In this document: positions 54,880-64,000 of the stretch, piece by piece
Layout of the letters: each line of letters starts with the position of its first letter
Numbering within the stretch: position 1 is the stretch's first letter
Assembly (NCBI RefSeq): GCF_030811095.1
Contig: NZ_JAUSQL010000001.1
Location: 372,001-436,000 of the forward strand
DNA from: Trueperella abortisuis
Lineage (GTDB): Bacteria > Actinomycetota > Actinomycetes > Actinomycetales > Actinomycetaceae
Length of the DNA stretch: 64,000 bases
Direction: 5' to 3'
Position numbers and translations under genes: made by a program
Notes under the pieces: generated by a model
The model's database searches: none
Seen by the model: the letters and a program-made list of their open reading frames with translations, nothing else
What the model was told of the DNA's origin: nothing

Positions 54880-55851
54880 ATGATGAAGAAACTCCTGGCC
54901 GCCGCGGCCGTCCTCGCGCTCGCCGCGTGTTCCCAGGCGCCGGCAGGGTCCGGGGCGAGCGAGACCGCGTCGTCGGCAGCCACTCCGAGCGCGTCGGCGA
55001 CCGCCACGCCGAGTGCGACGCCCGCCGACGAGGTCAGCGCCTACCATCACATCGTCGCCACCAGCCCCGAGACCAGCGACATGGCGCTCATGCTCGCCGG
55101 CCCGGAGAACGTGGCCGTCATCTCCGCCTCGTCGCTGAGCCCGATGGGGCAAAACCCGGAGCTTGCGCGGCAGGTCCCCGAGCGGCTCGAGACGGGCATC
55201 AACCCCGACGCCGAACAGATCCTCTCCTACAACCCGGACCTGGTGGTGATGACGACCCGCTTCGATTCGGAGACCGGTGTGGTCCAGCAGCTGCGCGACT
55301 CCGGTGTGGAGGTGCTCGACTTCGACGGCCACGAGTTCGACACCCCCGAACTCTACGCGGAGGCCGTCAAGAAGATGGGCGAGAAGCTGGGTATGCCGGC
55401 CACCGCGGCTGGGCTGACCAACGAGTTCCTCGGGCGGATCGCGCAGGTGGATGCGGACCTGGCGAAGATCGAGAACAAGAAGAGCCCGGCCGTCCTCGAA
55501 CTCATCGCGCGCGGCGGCAAGGTCATGGCCATGGGGGCCAACAACGTGGTGCCCGGGCTGGCGATTCGCGCCGGGGCCACCGACGCCGGCGCGGCGGCGG
55601 GCATCACCCGCACCATGCCGATCGACGCTGAAACGCTCCTGCTGGCCAACCCCGATATCCTCTTCGTGGAGGATTTCCGCGGATCTGGACTCGAGCCTTT
55701 CCAGGATCTTCTCGACAACCCGGCGCTGGCGGACGTGCCGGCGATCAAGAACGGGCGCGTGGTGCTGCTGCCCATGAATGAGGCATCCTCCACGGCCGGC
55801 CTGCAGATGTACAAGGGCTACGCCACGATCGCCGCCGAAGTGCAGAAGTAG
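54880..55851 (+). CDS. Iron/siderophore/heme-binding lipoprotein (periplasmic-binding type)
   Basis: A 323-residue lipoprotein. The signal peptide ends in the lipobox LAAC (MMKKLLAAAAVLALAAC). A Ser/Ala/Thr linker leads to a class III binding protein: VISASSLSPMGQNPEL, ILSYNPDLVVMTTR, SSTAGLQMYKGY. HmuT/IsdE-like heme binding or siderophore binding are both possible. It completes the permease-ATPase-receptor operon. ATG 54880 and 54883 are both near an AAGAAAGG site. Confidence 0.88.
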   Translation: MMKKLLAAAAVLALAACSQAPAGSGASETASSAATPSASATATPSATPADEVSAYHHIVATSPETSDMALMLAGPENVAVISASSLSPMGQNPELARQVPERLETGINPDAEQILSYNPDLVVMTTRFDSETGVVQQLRDSGVEVLDFDGHEFDTPELYAEAVKKMGEKLGMPATAAGLTNEFLGRIAQVDADLAKIENKKSPAVLELIARGGKVMAMGANNVVPGLAIRAGATDAGAAAGITRTMPIDAETLLLANPDILFVEDFRGSGLEPFQDLLDNPALADVPAIKNGRVVLLPMNEASSTAGLQMYKGYATIAAEVQK

Positions 55852-55868
55852 GAAGCAGAAGTAAGGGG

Positions 55869-57125
55869 TCAGTCCTCCTCGGGGAGCACCTTCTCCTCGG
55901 GGATGTTGGGCAGCTCGGTGAGCTCCTCGTCGCCCGTGTGCAGGGTGCGGTAGACCGACCAAGCGATCGCCATGAGCGGGATCGCGATGACGGCGCCCAC
56001 CAGGCCCCCGGCGAATCCTCCAGCCGCCACGCCGATCGCCACCACGATCGGGTGGAGCGCCACCTGGCGTCCCATGATGAGCGGCTGGAGGAGGTGGCCC
56101 TCGATCTGCCCGATGCCGGCGATGCCGATGCCGACGATGATGAACTTGACCAGGCCTCCCGTGGCGAGGGCGACTATCATCGCCACCACCATCGCGGCCG
56201 GCGCGCCCACCAGCGGGATGAAGGTGCCGATCAGCACGAGCACCGCGAGCGGGGCCGACAGCGGCACGCCCACGATCGACAGGAAGATGAAAGCCAGGAT
56301 GCCGTTGATCACCGAGATGATCACGGTTCCGCGGGCGTAGCCGGAGAAGGAGACCCAGCCGGCGGTGGCGCCCAGGTGGGTGCGGTAGCGGTTACGGGCC
56401 GGAAGAAGGTTGAGGAACCACAGCCACATCTGCGGGCCCTGGGCGAGGAAGAAGAAGGTGACGAACACCGACAGCGCCAGGATCGTCATGACCATCGCGA
56501 AGCTGGAGGCGTTGGCCATGACTGTCTGCGCGATCGTGCCGGCGTTTGACCGCACCCAGTCCGTTCCGCTGGACACGGCGTTGGAGATAGCGTCGGAGAG
56601 GTCCTGGCGGGAGAGGTGCCAGGGCAGGTCATCGCGAGTGAAGAAGTCAAGGATGGAGTTGACGCCATCTTGGAACTGGCTGGCGAGCGAGTCCCATTCG
56701 TTGGCCACCGAGTAGACGACGTAGCTGAGCATTCCGCCGAACACGATGAATCCGAAGAGCATGCCGAGGGCGGTGGCGGCCGTGCGGGGCATGAACTTCG
56801 ACAGCCACGTCACGATCGGGTAGAGCACCGCGGTGAGAACGAAGGAGAGGAAGACCCCCAAAAAGACCTCCGTCACCGCGCCCAGGAGCCACGTGATCGC
56901 GACAACGACGATCCCCAGCCCGATCAGCATCCAGGACCCGAGCCCGAATTTGGCTAGCCAGTGCGGGATGCCGAGCGCCGATTGCATGCCCGGTGGGGCC
57001 GCCACCATGCCGCCCCACGTGCCCGCCGACTTCTGCTCGGCGGCCTCGGCGCCCTGCGCGTCTGCTTCGGCGCCCTGCGCGTCCGCCGCCGGCGTGTTTT
57101 CTCGCTTGAAAAGCCAACTCATCAT
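55869..57125 (-). CDS. AI-2E family transporter
   Basis: A 418-residue membrane protein of the PerM/AI-2E-exporter superfamily. Paired N-terminal helices (WMLIGLGIVVVAITWLLGAV, VFLGVFLSFVLTAVLYPIV) precede a soluble loop. The C-terminal helices carry GFAGGLVGAVIAIPLMAI-type motifs. The N-terminus has a short duplicated AQGAEADAQGAEA sequence. Substrate unknown; AI-2 or a Na+/H+ role are reported for relatives. It converges with the binding-protein gene. Confidence 0.88.
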   Translation of the reverse strand: MMSWLFKRENTPAADAQGAEADAQGAEAAEQKSAGTWGGMVAAPPGMQSALGIPHWLAKFGLGSWMLIGLGIVVVAITWLLGAVTEVFLGVFLSFVLTAVLYPIVTWLSKFMPRTAATALGMLFGFIVFGGMLSYVVYSVANEWDSLASQFQDGVNSILDFFTRDDLPWHLSRQDLSDAISNAVSSGTDWVRSNAGTIAQTVMANASSFAMVMTILALSVFVTFFFLAQGPQMWLWFLNLLPARNRYRTHLGATAGWVSFSGYARGTVIISVINGILAFIFLSIVGVPLSAPLAVLVLIGTFIPLVGAPAAMVVAMIVALATGGLVKFIIVGIGIAGIGQIEGHLLQPLIMGRQVALHPIVVAIGVAAGGFAGGLVGAVIAIPLMAIAWSVYRTLHTGDEELTELPNIPEEKVLPEED

Positions 57126-57276
57126 GCTTCGAGCCTACTCGGTTGAGCGAGCGGGAACGAACCCGGCCCAACTGGGCGCTCCCCGGTCCTGCGTCCCGCT
57201 GCGTGTCGTGCCGCCCGTGCGCGGCATCAACACCGCGCTCCCCGCGCCCGCGTTCCACCGTGCCCCGCCCGCCCGC

Positions 57277-57351
57277 GTCGTTAACTGGTGAATCTGAGAG
57301 GTTTCGTTGCCGAAAACGAGGTTTCTAGGCGCAGGCTCACGAGTTAGCTAC
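57277..57351. repeat. 75-bp palindromic repeat, unit 8 (diverged single copy)
   Basis: GTCGTTAACTGGTGA at the left, GCTCACGAGTTAGCTAC at the right, again exactly 75 bp, between the AI-2E transporter and the BCCT gene. The interior differs most from the others, including AGGTTTCGTTGCCGAAAACG. Confidence 0.7.
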
Positions 57352-57436
57352 GTGTCGTGACGCCCTGCGGGAGACATATCGCATAATCTGCGCCCACCAG
57401 TGGCATATATACGGAATATACTCAAACAATGGGAGT

Positions 57437-59254
57437 ATGGACGAGAAGAATAAGGACGTAAAACAGAGCGAACCGCTCGACGCTAACTCATCAGCAACCT
57501 CGGAGCTTGCCGCGCTCCTCTCGGTTGAGCAAGAGATCAACGCGGCCGACATCCAAGAAGAACCCGTCGAACTCGCCGCAGAGACGGCTGACGGTTCGAT
57601 CAGCTGGGCGGTGGTAGCGCCCGCGATGGCACTGGTGGTGGCGGTGGTCGCCTGGGGCCTGGGCGCCCCGGACAACTTCGAAAGCGCCGCCTCCGCCATG
57701 TTCACCTGGGTTTTGGACAACCTGGGCTGGGCGTTCGTCTTGTTCTCGACGGTATTCGTGGCGTTCGTCGTCGTGATCGCCGCCTCGAAGTTCGGCTCGA
57801 TCCGGCTGGGGGCCTCCAACGAGCAACCAGAGTTTTCGAACACGTCCTGGATCGCGATGATGTTCGCGGCCGGCATGGGCATCGGCCTGATGTTCTACGG
57901 CGCCTCGGAGCCGCTGGCCTTCTACCGCGACGGCGTTCCCGCACACCAGGCCCATGAGGTCGGCACCGCGATGGCGAGCGCCATGTTCCACTGGACCCTG
58001 CACCCGTGGGCGATGTACGCCATCGTCGGACTGGCGATCGCGTACTCGACCTACCGCATCGGGCGCCCGCAACTCATCTCGGCCGCCTTCACCCCGCTCA
58101 TCGGTGAGGCTCGCGCCAACGGGGCGCTCGGCAAGATCATCGACTCCCTGTCCATCTTCGCCACCGTGTTCGGCACCGCCTGCTCACTCGGGCTCGGCGC
58201 CCTCCAGATCCGCGCGGGCCTGACCGCGGCCGGAATCGTGGACAACCCCGGCACGGGGCTCATCATCTCGATCGTGTCCGTGCTGACCCTGGCCTTCCTG
58301 CTCTCGGCGATGTCCGGGGTGGGGCGGGGCATCCGATACCTGTCGAACGCGAACATGGTCTTCGCCGCGATCCTCGCGCTCGCCGTGTTCGTGCTCGGCC
58401 CGACGATCGCGCAGCTCAACCTCCTGCCCGGCTCTGTCGGCGCCTATCTGTCACAGTTCTTCGAGATGGCTGGGCGCACCGCCCAATCCGCCAACGGCAC
58501 CGCCGGGCAGTGGCTCTCCGGCTGGACGATCTTCTACTGGGCGTGGTGGATTTCCTGGTCACCGTTCGTGGGCATGTTCATCGCGAGGATTTCGCGCGGA
58601 CGCACCATTCGCGAGTTCTGCATGGGCGTCATGTTCATTCCTGCCGGCCTGTCCACCGTGTGGTTCGCGATCTTTGGCGGCACCGCGATCTCGATGGAGC
58701 TTGCCGGCGATTCGATCTACGGAGACGGCTCGGTCGAGTCCCAGCTGTTCAACCTGCTGCACTCGCTGCCGGGCGGCTTCGCCCTCGGCCTCATTGCGGT
58801 GCTGCTGCTAGCCACCTTCTTTATCACGTCCGCGGATTCCGCCTCCACCGTGATGGCCTCGATCTCCCAGGGCGGGCGGGCCACGCCGTCGCCGTGGCTG
58901 TCGGGAGTGTGGGGCCTGCTGACCGCAGCCATCGGGCTGACGTTGCTGGTTTCTGGCGGCGACGGCGCGCTGGGCAACATCCAGTCCGTGACGATCGTGG
59001 CGGCCACCCCGTTCCTTTTCGTGGTGGTAGCGCTCATGTTTGCGCTGGTCAAGGACCTGCGCAATGATGTCGTCTACCTCGATCAGCGCTCGCAGGAGGC
59101 CTTCCAGCGCCAGCTGGCGGTCGAGCGGCGCCATCGGCGTGAGCGCGAGGAGGAGAAGAGGCTCAACCGGGCCTTCCGCCAGGCGATGGGCAGGCGTGGC
59201 CCCCGGGAGCTCCGGGATCCCTGGGAGCACCGGGACTCCAGCAAAACCGAGTAG
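57437..59254 (+). CDS. BCCT-family betaine/choline/carnitine transporter
   Basis: A 605-residue transporter with twelve helices. The BCCT signature region [19 protein letters not shown] with [10 protein letters not shown] is exact, and [15 protein letters not shown] marks helix 3. An acidic ~50-residue N-terminus and an Arg-rich C-terminal tail ([12 protein letters not shown]) resemble the osmosensing tails of BetP-type carriers. Role: uptake of compatible solutes. ATG 57437 has GGGAG upstream. Confidence 0.92.
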   Translation: MDEKNKDVKQSEPLDANSSATSELAALLSVEQEINAADIQEEPVELAAETADGSISWAVVAPAMALVVAVVAWGLGAPDNFESAASAMFTWVLDNLGWAFVLFSTVFVAFVVVIAASKFGSIRLGASNEQPEFSNTSWIAMMFAAGMGIGLMFYGASEPLAFYRDGVPAHQAHEVGTAMASAMFHWTLHPWAMYAIVGLAIAYSTYRIGRPQLISAAFTPLIGEARANGALGKIIDSLSIFATVFGTACSLGLGALQIRAGLTAAGIVDNPGTGLIISIVSVLTLAFLLSAMSGVGRGIRYLSNANMVFAAILALAVFVLGPTIAQLNLLPGSVGAYLSQFFEMAGRTAQSANGTAGQWLSGWTIFYWAWWISWSPFVGMFIARISRGRTIREFCMGVMFIPAGLSTVWFAIFGGTAISMELAGDSIYGDGSVESQLFNLLHSLPGGFALGLIAVLLLATFFITSADSASTVMASISQGGRATPSPWLSGVWGLLTAAIGLTLLVSGGDGALGNIQSVTIVAATPFLFVVVALMFALVKDLRNDVVYLDQRSQEAFQRQLAVERRHRREREEEKRLNRAFRQAMGRRGPRELRDPWEHRDSSKTE

Positions 59255-59268
59255 CCCGCGCTGATCTT

Positions 59269-59343
59269 GTGGCTAACTGGTGAGTATGGTGGGTTTCGTC
59301 GTGAAATCCGGGGTTTTCGGGCTCAGATTCACCAGTTAGCTAC
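59269..59343. repeat. 75-bp palindromic repeat, unit 6
   Basis: GTGGCTAACTGGTGA and TCACCAGTTAGCTAC, with a GTTTCGTCGTGAAATCCGG interior, between bcct and the methyltransferase. Confidence 0.9.
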
Positions 59344-59383
59344 GGCACCCGCGGAGCCGTGGGTTCTGGCTCCTGACCCCCTT

Positions 59384-59458
59384 GTGGCTAACTGGTGAGT
59401 TTGGTGGGTTTCGTCGTGAAATCCGGGGTTTTCGGGCTCAGATTCACCAGTTAGCCAC
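59384..59458. repeat. 75-bp palindromic repeat, unit 7
   Basis: GTGGCTAACTGGTGA and TCACCAGTTAGCCAC are perfect 15-bp ends. It starts 115 bp after unit 6 and is nearly identical to it. Confidence 0.9.
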
Positions 59459-59512
59459 GGCACCCGCGGGAGCGGGTAAGATGTGCGGGAACCGAACGAA
59501 AACGGAAGTGAC

Positions 59513-60619
59513 ATGATCTCAACCCTTGACCAGCTCATCCTCGACGTGGCGGCGGCCGAGGCGCCGGGCGCGAAGACCGTGGCGATCCTTGACGACCCCG
59601 CCGCGAGCCTGCTGTGCGCCGCGCTCGATTCCGCGGAGCAGGTGTGGGTGGCCTCCCGCACGGTGATGCAGGCGCGGGAAGCGGAACAGGTCGCGCGGGA
59701 ACTCGGCGCCCGCGATCGTGTCCGGATCGCGGGCGTGGATGGCGCGCTGAGACTCGACGAGTTCTTCGCGCAGGGCGTGGATGTGGCCCTTGGCCGCACG
59801 CCCAAGTCCTTGGAGGAGGTTTCCTACCTGGCCGGATCCGTCCCGGCGGGCGCCTTCGTGTTCGGTGCGAACAACAAGCACATGGACCGCGGGCACAACG
59901 CCACCCTTGCCCGCTATTTTGACGATGTCCACGCATCCCACGGGCGCGGGAAGTTCCGGTGCCTCATAGGCGCGGGACGAACCGGGCGGGCCTACGAGCC
60001 CGCCGAGCGTGAGTCGGAGGTCGGGAAGATCGTGGGCGTTGGCGGCGTGTTTGCCGGCGCCGACGTCGACCACGGCGGCCAGATGCTCGCCGACACCGCG
60101 CTGGCCGAGCTTCGCGCTGAGCGCCGGACGGCCAAGCTCGCAGCGAATCCGTGGGATTCCTGGGAGGCACCCAAGCGGGTTGATACCGGCCTTGATGTCG
60201 TTGACCTCGGGTGCGGCAACGGTTCGGTGGCGCGCGCCGTGCTCACCGCCCTACCGGAGGCGGCCGTGCTCGCCACGGACGCCCATGCCGACGCTGTCGT
60301 CTCCTGCACTCTGACCCTCGCCGACTTTGGGGATCGTGCCCGCGTGACCTGGGACGACGCGGCCGGGCAGGAGCCGGTCGGGAGCGCCGACGTCGTGCTC
60401 CTTAACCCGCCCTTCCACGCCGGGACGGCACTGGACGCCACCCTCGTCCAGGATCTGCTGGACGCCGCCGCGCGACTGCTACGCCCAGGCGGGCGGCTTT
60501 ACATGGTGCATAACAATCACCTGCGCTACCGCCCCGAGGTGGAGCGTCGGGTGGGCCGCACGCGGCAGCTGGCCCGGAACGCCAAGTTCACGGTGCTACG
60601 GGCGGATGCTCCGGCCTAG
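59513..60619 (+). CDS. RsmC/RlmG-like class I methyltransferase
   Basis: A 368-residue protein with a degenerate N-terminal methyltransferase domain and an active C-terminal one. The SAM loop DLGCGNGSVAR is near residue 231 and the amino-methylation motif NPPFHAG near 298, as in enzymes making m2G in 16S or 23S rRNA. ATG 59513 is preceded by GGAAG. Which guanosine it modifies cannot be told. It overlaps the convergent DsrE-like stop by 4 bp. Confidence 0.85.
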   Translation: MISTLDQLILDVAAAEAPGAKTVAILDDPAASLLCAALDSAEQVWVASRTVMQAREAEQVARELGARDRVRIAGVDGALRLDEFFAQGVDVALGRTPKSLEEVSYLAGSVPAGAFVFGANNKHMDRGHNATLARYFDDVHASHGRGKFRCLIGAGRTGRAYEPAERESEVGKIVGVGGVFAGADVDHGGQMLADTALAELRAERRTAKLAANPWDSWEAPKRVDTGLDVVDLGCGNGSVARAVLTALPEAAVLATDAHADAVVSCTLTLADFGDRARVTWDDAAGQEPVGSADVVLLNPPFHAGTALDATLVQDLLDAAARLLRPGGRLYMVHNNHLRYRPEVERRVGRTRQLARNAKFTVLRADAPA

Positions 60620-60960
60620 GCCTTGACGTAGCCGTAGCCTTCGGCTTGCAGCTTGGCGATCTCCACGATGCCCGCCGGGACGATCCGGACGTAATCGGGG
60701 ACGAGTTCCTCCTTGACCTGGCGCTCGTCGAGGGCGATGTGGCACACCACGAAGGTCACGCCCTCGCCCTCTAGGCCGCGGATGCGGGCCATGCGGTTGG
60801 GGTCGGTTTCGAGCTGGGAGAAGGAGCGGACGGCGCCTCCATTGGCGACGACGACGGCGCGGTTTCCCTTGTCTGCGCGGACGAAGTTTCGCACGGAGCG
60901 TAGGGTGAACGGCCAGCGGTCGTTCTCGTTGATGTGGAAGACGAGCTTGTAATCGGACAT
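60616..60960 (-). CDS. DsrE-like small protein
   Basis: A 114-residue protein (MSDYKLVFHINENDRWPFTL, VVVANGGAVRSF, VCHIALDERQVKEELVP) with the DsrE/DsrF-like fold pattern. The DsrE cysteine is not in the usual place: a Cys occurs in VVCHIAL. Sulfur-relay function is therefore only possible. Confidence 0.72.
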   Translation of the reverse strand: MSDYKLVFHINENDRWPFTLRSVRNFVRADKGNRAVVVANGGAVRSFSQLETDPNRMARIRGLEGEGVTFVVCHIALDERQVKEELVPDYVRIVPAGIVEIAKLQAEGYGYVKA

Positions 60961-61181
60961 TCTTTTCCCCTTCGAAAATGCCGGTAGGTGTGCCGGTTGT
61001 CACGAACCGGTTCTCTTGGTGCTCACACTACAGGCTTCGCGGGGTATTTTCACGTCAAGATAAAAACTTCTTCATGTAAGGCGCCGGCCCACCCTCACGG
61101 GACGTTGCGGAGGTATCTACTACCATGGCAAGTAGCATGACGGCGGTGGCGCCGCAGTCCAAGTAGAACGTGGGTTGGCAT

Positions 61182-63758
61182 ATGAATAAGCAGGAGCTTG
61201 CCTCTCGGATCTGGCAGTCCGCGAAGAGGATGCGCTCGAACATCGAGGCGAACGAGTACAAGGACTACATTCTCGGCTTCATCTTCTACAAGTTCCTGTC
61301 CGAAGAGCAGGTTGCAAAACTGAGGAATGACGGCTTGGATGACCTGACGCTACTGACGGAAGACGACACCGAGATCGTCGAATACACCCGTGACCTGTGC
61401 GGTTATTTCATTTCCTGCGACAACCTGTTTGAGACGTGGTTGGCGAAGGGAAACGACTTCGGCATCGACGATGTCCGCGACGCGCTATCCGCCTTTAGTC
61501 GCAACATTGATCCCGCTCGCAAGAAGGTGTTCAGCGGGATCTTCGACACTCTCCAGACGGGGTTGTCGAAGCTGGGCACGGACGCCCGAGCCCAGTCGAA
61601 AGCGGCGCGTGACCTGATCTACCTCATCCGGGATATCCCGATGGGTGATAAGCAGGATTATGACGTACTCGGTTTCATCTACGAGTACCTCATCTCGAAA
61701 TTTGCGGCAAACGCGGGCAAGAAGGCGGGCGAATTCTACACGCCGCACGAGGTGTCGCTTCTGATGAGCGAGATCGTCGCCTGGCATCTGAGGGGCCGCG
61801 AGAACATCGAGATTTACGATCCGACTTCGGGCTCGGGCTCGCTGCTGATCAATATCGGTGCGGCCGTAGCGCGCCGGAACGGTAGCAGGGACAACATCAA
61901 GTTCTTTGCGCAGGAGCTGAAGCAGAACACGTACAACCTCACTCGTATGAACTTGGTGATGCGCGGAATCTTGCCGGATAACATCGAGGTCCGTAATGGT
62001 GACACGTTAGCTGCGGACTGGCCCTGGTTCGAGTCGGATGAGACCAGGGAGGAAACATACACCCCGTTGTTCGTGGATGCTGTGGTGTCGAATCCTCCGT
62101 ATTCTCAGCAGTGGGAGCCCGAGGATAAGGATCTGGATCCGCGGTTTGCAAACTATGGTGTGGCGCCGAAGTCGAAGGCGGATTATGCCTTCCTGCTTCA
62201 TGATCTTTTCCACCTAAAGCCTGACGGCATCATGACGATCATCTTGCCGCACGGTGTGCTCTTCCGTGGCGGTGATGAGGGCAAGATCCGTCAGAATTTG
62301 CTGGAGCGCGGCCATATCCAGGCGGTGATCGGTTTGCCGGCGAACATCTTCTACGGCACGGGTATCCCCACGATCATCTTGGTGCTGCGGAAGGTGAGGT
62401 CGGACCGTGACGTCTTGATCGTGGATGCCTCGAAGAACTTCGTGAAGGCTGGCAAGCAGAATATGCTGCGGGCTTCGGATATTCAGCGGATCACGGACGC
62501 GGTGACGGGACGCCTCGAGGTTGAAAGGTTTAGCCGCTTGGTCTCGCTTGAGGAGATCCGTGCCAACGACTACAACTTGAATATTCCCCGCTACGTCGAT
62601 TCCTCTGAGCCGGCAGAGTCGTGGAACCTACACGCTTTGCTTTTCGGTGGAATCCCGGAGGATGAGCTGGATCGGCTTTCAGCTTTCTGGGAGGCGTGGC
62701 CAGGTGTGCGGGAGAAGCTGTTTGCCGTGAAAGAGGGCGGCATTGATGCCCGGGACGTCGACGTCGAGGATGTGCTTGCTCGCGACGACGCCGTCGCGGC
62801 TTTTCGTTCGACATTCGGCCGGGCTGTGGGGTCTTTCCCTGCACGGATTAAGGAGCGGCTTATCGATTGTCGGGCGAGCGTTAACATGCTCGCTGAGCGG
62901 GGCCGGTTCGCGGCTGAGCTTCAGCAGTCCTTGACGGGCATCGGGCTCATCGATTACTACGACGCGTTCCAGGTCCTTGATGATTCTTGGAATGTGATGA
63001 GCCAGGATTTGGAAGTCATCCAAACCGAGGGCGAGTCTAAGATCATGGCTACGGCACCAAACATGGTGATTCGAAAGAAGAACGGCAAGGACGTCGAGGT
63101 CCAGGAAGGGTACGTGGGCAGGATCCTGCCGTTCGAACTGATCCAACGCAAGCTCTTGAGTGCTGAGCTTGACGAGCTGGATACCATGAGGGGTGATGCC
63201 TCGAAGGTCGGCGAAGAATTGGTTGCGCTGGTAGAAGTTCTCCCTGAGGATACGCCCGACGATCTGCTCAACGAGGCCAAGACGGCCTTCGCCCGGAAGG
63301 GCGTGGTCGATTACCTCAAGGCCGTGGGGATCGGGTCGCGTGCGGTGCCGGAGGACTACCCGGAGGAATCGTTAGAGAGAGTCGTGCTGCAGGCAAAGTC
63401 TCTTTTGGAGGAGAAGACCCGCCTCGATAGGAAGATAAAGACCGCGACGCGCGAGCTCGAAGATCAGACAAAGGAGCGATTGGAGAGCCTAAGCATTGAG
63501 GAAGCCCTTGAGCTTCTGCATGAGAAGTGGAGTGTTCCCCTCATGGATGGGCTGGCGGGCTTGGCCGAGGCGAAGGTCGCTGAGTGCGTAACTTCGGTTC
63601 GTGAGCTCGTTAAGAAATACGATTCCACCTTCGCGGACGTCTCGCGGGAGATCGCCGAGACTGAACGCGAGCTTTCCGCTCTGCTGGGGGACCTCACAGG
63701 CGACGACGCCGACATGGAGGCAATCGCCGAGCTCGAGCGTCTCCTCGGGGGTGAATAA
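61182..63758 (+). CDS. hsdM: Type I restriction-modification methyltransferase subunit HsdM
   Basis: An 858-residue N6-adenine methyltransferase subunit. The N-terminal helical domain begins MNKQELASRIWQSAKRMR. The catalytic domain has EFYTPHEVSLLM, SAM motif DPTSGSGSLL near residue 213 and NPPYSQQW near 302. Many HsdM proteins are ~500-550 residues; here a further ~300 residues follow, predicted helical and coiled-coil-like (EEKTRLDRKIKTATRELEDQ), as in the long HsdM group. ATG 61182 lies in a poor ribosome context but begins the conserved sequence. hsdS starts immediately after. Confidence 0.92.
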   Translation: MNKQELASRIWQSAKRMRSNIEANEYKDYILGFIFYKFLSEEQVAKLRNDGLDDLTLLTEDDTEIVEYTRDLCGYFISCDNLFETWLAKGNDFGIDDVRDALSAFSRNIDPARKKVFSGIFDTLQTGLSKLGTDARAQSKAARDLIYLIRDIPMGDKQDYDVLGFIYEYLISKFAANAGKKAGEFYTPHEVSLLMSEIVAWHLRGRENIEIYDPTSGSGSLLINIGAAVARRNGSRDNIKFFAQELKQNTYNLTRMNLVMRGILPDNIEVRNGDTLAADWPWFESDETREETYTPLFVDAVVSNPPYSQQWEPEDKDLDPRFANYGVAPKSKADYAFLLHDLFHLKPDGIMTIILPHGVLFRGGDEGKIRQNLLERGHIQAVIGLPANIFYGTGIPTIILVLRKVRSDRDVLIVDASKNFVKAGKQNMLRASDIQRITDAVTGRLEVERFSRLVSLEEIRANDYNLNIPRYVDSSEPAESWNLHALLFGGIPEDELDRLSAFWEAWPGVREKLFAVKEGGIDARDVDVEDVLARDDAVAAFRSTFGRAVGSFPARIKERLIDCRASVNMLAERGRFAAELQQSLTGIGLIDYYDAFQVLDDSWNVMSQDLEVIQTEGESKIMATAPNMVIRKKNGKDVEVQEGYVGRILPFELIQRKLLSAELDELDTMRGDASKVGEELVALVEVLPEDTPDDLLNEAKTAFARKGVVDYLKAVGIGSRAVPEDYPEESLERVVLQAKSLLEEKTRLDRKIKTATRELEDQTKERLESLSIEEALELLHEKWSVPLMDGLAGLAEAKVAECVTSVRELVKKYDSTFADVSREIAETERELSALLGDLTGDDADMEAIAELERLLGGE

Positions 63759-64000
63759 ATGCTTGAAGAGAGGAACGTCCCGCAGATCCGTTTCAAGGGG
63801 TTCACTGAACCTTGGGAACAGCGTCAGCTAGGAGAGATGGGCTCAACGTATGGGGGGATGACTGGGAAGACTAAGGAAGACTTCGGGCATGGTGGCGCGA
63901 AGTATGTGTCGTACACGAATATCTTCAATAATCCTGTCGCTGATCCGACGGATTTTGGTGTGACGGAAGTTGATCCGCGGCAAAACCGAGTTCACCACGG
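63759..64000 (+). CDS. hsdS: Type I restriction specificity subunit HsdS (3' end outside window)
   Basis: ATG 63759 directly follows the hsdM stop and the frame stays open to the window edge (80 codons). It begins MLEERNVPQIRFKGFTEPWE, the standard HsdS opening, then WEQRQLGEMG, the start of the first target-recognition domain. It sets the DNA recognition sequence. hsdR was not seen and may lie beyond the window. Confidence 0.9.
   Translation, partial: MLEERNVPQIRFKGFTEPWEQRQLGEMGSTYGGMTGKTKEDFGHGGAKYVSYTNIFNNPVADPTDFGVTEVDPRQNRVHH

Noticed and set aside
60993..61010. CCGGTT-N6-AACCGG inverted repeat as a control-protein site for the restriction locus
   Set aside because: Short, about 170 bp from hsdM, and no control-protein gene is visible.

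Overview
The window is high-GC actinobacterial chromosome. Genes are dense, codons end in G or C, starts are often GTG, and ribosome-binding sites are of the GGAGG type. It holds the SepX/GlpR division-protein neighbourhood, a LysX-type lysyl-tRNA synthetase fusion, actinobacterial PTS genes and pyruvate oxidase. Together these fit a host-associated member of the Actinomycetaceae (Trueperella/Arcanobacterium-like). Genus is an inference from gene content, not a demonstrated assignment.

Layout. 1-8.1 kb is conserved backbone: the 3' part of a large helicase-like gene, a SAF-domain membrane protein, 5-formyl-THF cyclo-ligase, a MoeA/gephyrin-like gene beside a SepX/GlpR-like membrane protein, and a small hydrolase. 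tRNA-Ala(CGC) at 8161 is followed by an accessory patch of two toxin-antitoxin modules, one with a truncated toxin, each with a perfect palindromic operator candidate. 10-17.1 kb is a sugar locus: GH2 beta-galactosidase, GntR regulator, a protein made of two fused alpha/beta hydrolases, and an MFS sugar porter, with an inverted repeat over the central promoter. 17.5-24.7 kb carries a YjdI-type Fe-S protein, pyruvate oxidase, an ACT-domain/UPF0210 pair, and an ABC-like ATPase with a YhgE/Pip membrane protein.

24.7-29.8 kb is a complete PTS operon (EIIBCA, antiterminator joined in frame to HPr, EI) led by a clear RAT antiterminator site and terminator. Next comes a roughly 5 kb lower-GC island (ABC exporter, disrupted membrane gene, IS21-family element with a 7-bp target duplication). 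It is flanked by direct copies of the ptsI 3' end plus an intergenic repeat array. 35.6-37.9 kb has a NUDIX hydrolase and an ABC-2 exporter. 38.0-41.3 kb is a second PTS locus (RAT, antiterminator, EIICB, EIIA, HPr) without its own EI, so the EI of the first operon probably serves both.

41.5-46.8 kb has an AhpD-like protein and the lactate-utilisation set lutABC plus lactate permease on the minus strand. 47-50.3 kb is lysX. 50.3-57.1 kb carries a hydrolase, a DUF998 protein, an ornithine cyclodeaminase-family enzyme, an iron/siderophore ABC importer and an AI-2E-family transporter. 57.4-61 kb has a BCCT osmolyte transporter, an RsmC-like methyltransferase and a DsrE-like protein. The window ends in a type I restriction-modification locus (hsdM, start of hsdS).

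The least explained structure is a family of 75-bp imperfect palindromes with 15-bp ends, seen in eight copies at four intergenic sites and all in one orientation. In three of those sites copies are tandem at about 115-bp spacing. Two sets form the flanks of the ABC/IS21 island.
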